Assembly: GCA_030848705.1 (NCBI GenBank)
Contig: CM061242.1
Coordinates: 64,987,064 to 65,051,063 of the forward strand
Source: Heracleum sosnowskyi
Taxonomy: Eukaryota > Streptophyta > Magnoliopsida > Apiales > Apiaceae
DNA length: 64,000 bases
Reading direction: 5' to 3'
Shown here: positions 63,601-64,000 of the stretch, piece after piece
Position numbering within the stretch: position 1 is the stretch's first letter
Layout of the letters: each line of letters opens with the position of its first letter
The notes under the pieces: generated by a model
What the model saw: the letters and a program-made list of their open reading frames with translations, nothing else
Databases searched by the model: none
What the model was told of the DNA's origin: nothing
Made by a program: the position numbers and the translations under genes

Positions 63601-64000
63601 TTAGAACCTGTGGATTTTTCTCAAACCAGGACAGTACATGGAAAACAATCTTATGACAAGTCTGGTTTAGGTTCACACAGAGAGAAGAGGATAAATAACA
63701 GTCCAATGGATCAAACATCACTGGCAGAACCTGGTGTTGGGGTTACTCAAGATAGCCTTGACAAGCTAGAGTCTGTTCAGTTAATTTATCATAAGGGACT
63801 TAGGAAGGACTTTCTGTTATACTTCATGGCTGATGGCAGAGTATACAGAATAGGTGAAAATGATATACATTTGAAAATGGCTGAAGAGTTAGAATATGTC
63901 TTATATCTACTCAAAGTCAGAAATCAAAGGACTCAAAATGCTGCTGAAGTTTTGAGAGGAAGGATGATGAGAGCAAAGGTTCTCAGTGGTGCTAAAATTA
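60682..64000 (+). CDS. Sirevirus C envelope-like protein, more than 1106 aa, unbroken, partial
   Basis: I translated this frame codon by codon from the ATG at 60682 to the window edge and found no stop. N-terminal domain (about 1-260) has LKRPFLRKEWSFFFD (about 134-148), matching A. Then a long low-complexity, acidic region (about 275-600) with many Val/Glu/Ala peptides and NSD/NSE tripeptides encoded by AACTCTGA; a helical/coiled-coil region (about 610-740) ending SDDVKKGES, the equivalent of NPDVKKGEK in B; basic RRSNSDRRSNS (about 780-800); and a C-terminal domain LLYFMADGRVYRI...LEYVLYLLK (about 1045-1080) as in B. Function unknown; no signal peptide or clear membrane span seen. It is the most complete copy of this protein in the window. 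Confidence 0.85.
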   Translation, partial: MATTTFVSSGLEFVPNNYVAPLNTVNAPEAFHMIQDFLAQSAIGRALVEPAKLSGLQIKAFWESGMYDDGGETGNPSIIFEYEETEYVITAGTIRAAMGFPEFSSYTIGMGDEDLIRMMREIGYSGPLNKIGQLKRPFLRKEWSFFFDCITRTFGKKCTNWDAIPTDSLQIGYSLLYDNHFDFARLVLNNLGEKMTENRGVVYFSIFCQILFSYCVEGVQVIEEDVSCFKLHKRVFSDLINKDVKKGNVGALLLPALVQQFLANSIQAEQQPEPVRTEAAPSQSIRTGGRIKHRAFKPAKSVKLTTEAGVSNTDDMPQKKQLKKRRANRAKSDAVNEESETDDETLHQRKRRLVAAHLFGAENVSSKVAEAPEVFVQEDAENVEAVSVSDMANAETEAEVFEQDFNADFEMENVLEAHPAVSVCDTEDVAADQATLVLEESMETHIEILSVTNQIPELGEEVDQATKSVSSEQIVENVEKAEVVPAVEVEKILNEATGENCVETEVFPTNSESLKVPVEDNDDLLLEALQQSVVEVVHREAELVANLNSETPEVVQQDIPDAEETQEDNAANSDDSKDAHSNPDIQVELSEDVDSDTIRDANRANAEYFQDMYFKNWADADCVFSAQRAADFVNQSIKTISSSDVITNLKATVIQIKSLHNRFDESHKEVTALRNEVGMRDLTLKNDRSYYNSMFKKQAKDSDEIQKRLGKIEDNQTAMSAQLTSISTAIELLTSVLLSDDVKKGESVPSDKCKDTQALRRRDDGNDGGNKGDGKSLRLNSDRRLPRRSNSDRRSNSGKGNANSASGSKLKSLIISDKPTTDEEIATKMFLEEHGGEVTVEDYDAELRVLNEEHQKKMEAGTYTKKGKAPRRKEIGISIKDNLNSDQSLQYSRRPTISRNDKGKGKLVEEEQLPKKIYSTSDIAQVESRINKSTSDVAHVDIATKVVTTSDKAQVVQTQLKGFLRPVLSETLTLEPVDFSQTRTVHGKQSYDKSGLGSHREKRINNSPMDQTSLAEPGVGVTQDSLDKLESVQLIYHKGLRKDFLLYFMADGRVYRIGENDIHLKMAEELEYVLYLLKVRNQRTQNAAEVLRGRMMRAKVLSGAKI

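Larger units (their letters stand above)
53028..64000 (+). mobile_element. Sirevirus C (Ty1/copia), runs off the right edge
   Basis: 5' LTR, primer site, gag, pol and the first 3.3 kb of an envelope-like frame, all plus strand. Only one inactivating change is visible, a TAG in gag. Inserted at the N-terminal side of frame E. Confidence 0.93.

Noticed and set aside
1..64000. Host protein genes, rRNA or tRNA genes
   Set aside because: No frame or sequence without a transposon assignment looks like a host gene; the only tRNA-like matches are the 12-base primer binding sites.

Overview
The window looks like a gene-poor, repeat-rich stretch of a large plant (probably eudicot) nuclear genome. I see no host gene, rRNA or tRNA. 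Almost everything is transposable elements inserted into one another, and most boundaries can be fixed from TG...CA ends and target-site duplications (TSDs). Element names A to G and H are mine.

Layout, left to right. (A) 1-7213: right part of a Ty1/copia Sirevirus-type element: end of RNase H, a long intergenic leader, a split envelope-like reading frame, polypurine tract and a 1331-bp 3' LTR. (G) 7214-10571: Ty3/gypsy LTR, minus orientation, into which A inserted. 10572-11841: AT-rich tandem array ending in a Helitron-like 3' terminus. 12470-16059: complete hAT transposon with an 883-aa transposase and 8-bp TSD. 16696-17530: Helitron-like copies. (B) 17531-41952: complete Sirevirus with 607-bp LTRs (TSD ATTTT). 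Its pol is interrupted, with frame kept, by (F) 21923-34253, a complete Tekay/Del-like gypsy element on the minus strand with 3282-bp LTRs (TSD CTGAT) that differ at only two sites I found. 41953-43672: more Helitron-like copies. 43673-44726: Sirevirus-type solo LTR (TSD GTTAA). (E) 45084-45341 plus 51262-52986: a minus-strand Sirevirus-like envelope-like frame cut by (D) 45347-51261, a solo gypsy-type LTR (TSD CAGAG), which itself holds (D2) 45481-47016, another solo LTR (TSD CTTTC). (C) 53028-64000 and beyond: third Sirevirus: 518-bp 5' LTR, gag, an unbroken 1112-aa pol, and an envelope-like frame open for more than 1106 codons to the window edge.

How the parts work together: within each Sirevirus, gag (capsid, zinc knuckles) and pol (protease, integrase, reverse transcriptase, RNase H) carry out tRNA-iMet-primed replication. 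The third, envelope-like frame has no known function, and in A and C it sits about 105-125 bp behind its own TATA box. B carries an antisense gene-like cassette at the corresponding place.

The pattern I find most unusual is that each Sirevirus family carries its own short motif, repeated through the internal region in one orientation and in the LTR in the inverted orientation: AATCCTGAT in B, AAACTCTGA in C, GACTTTGCGAYATAG in A.
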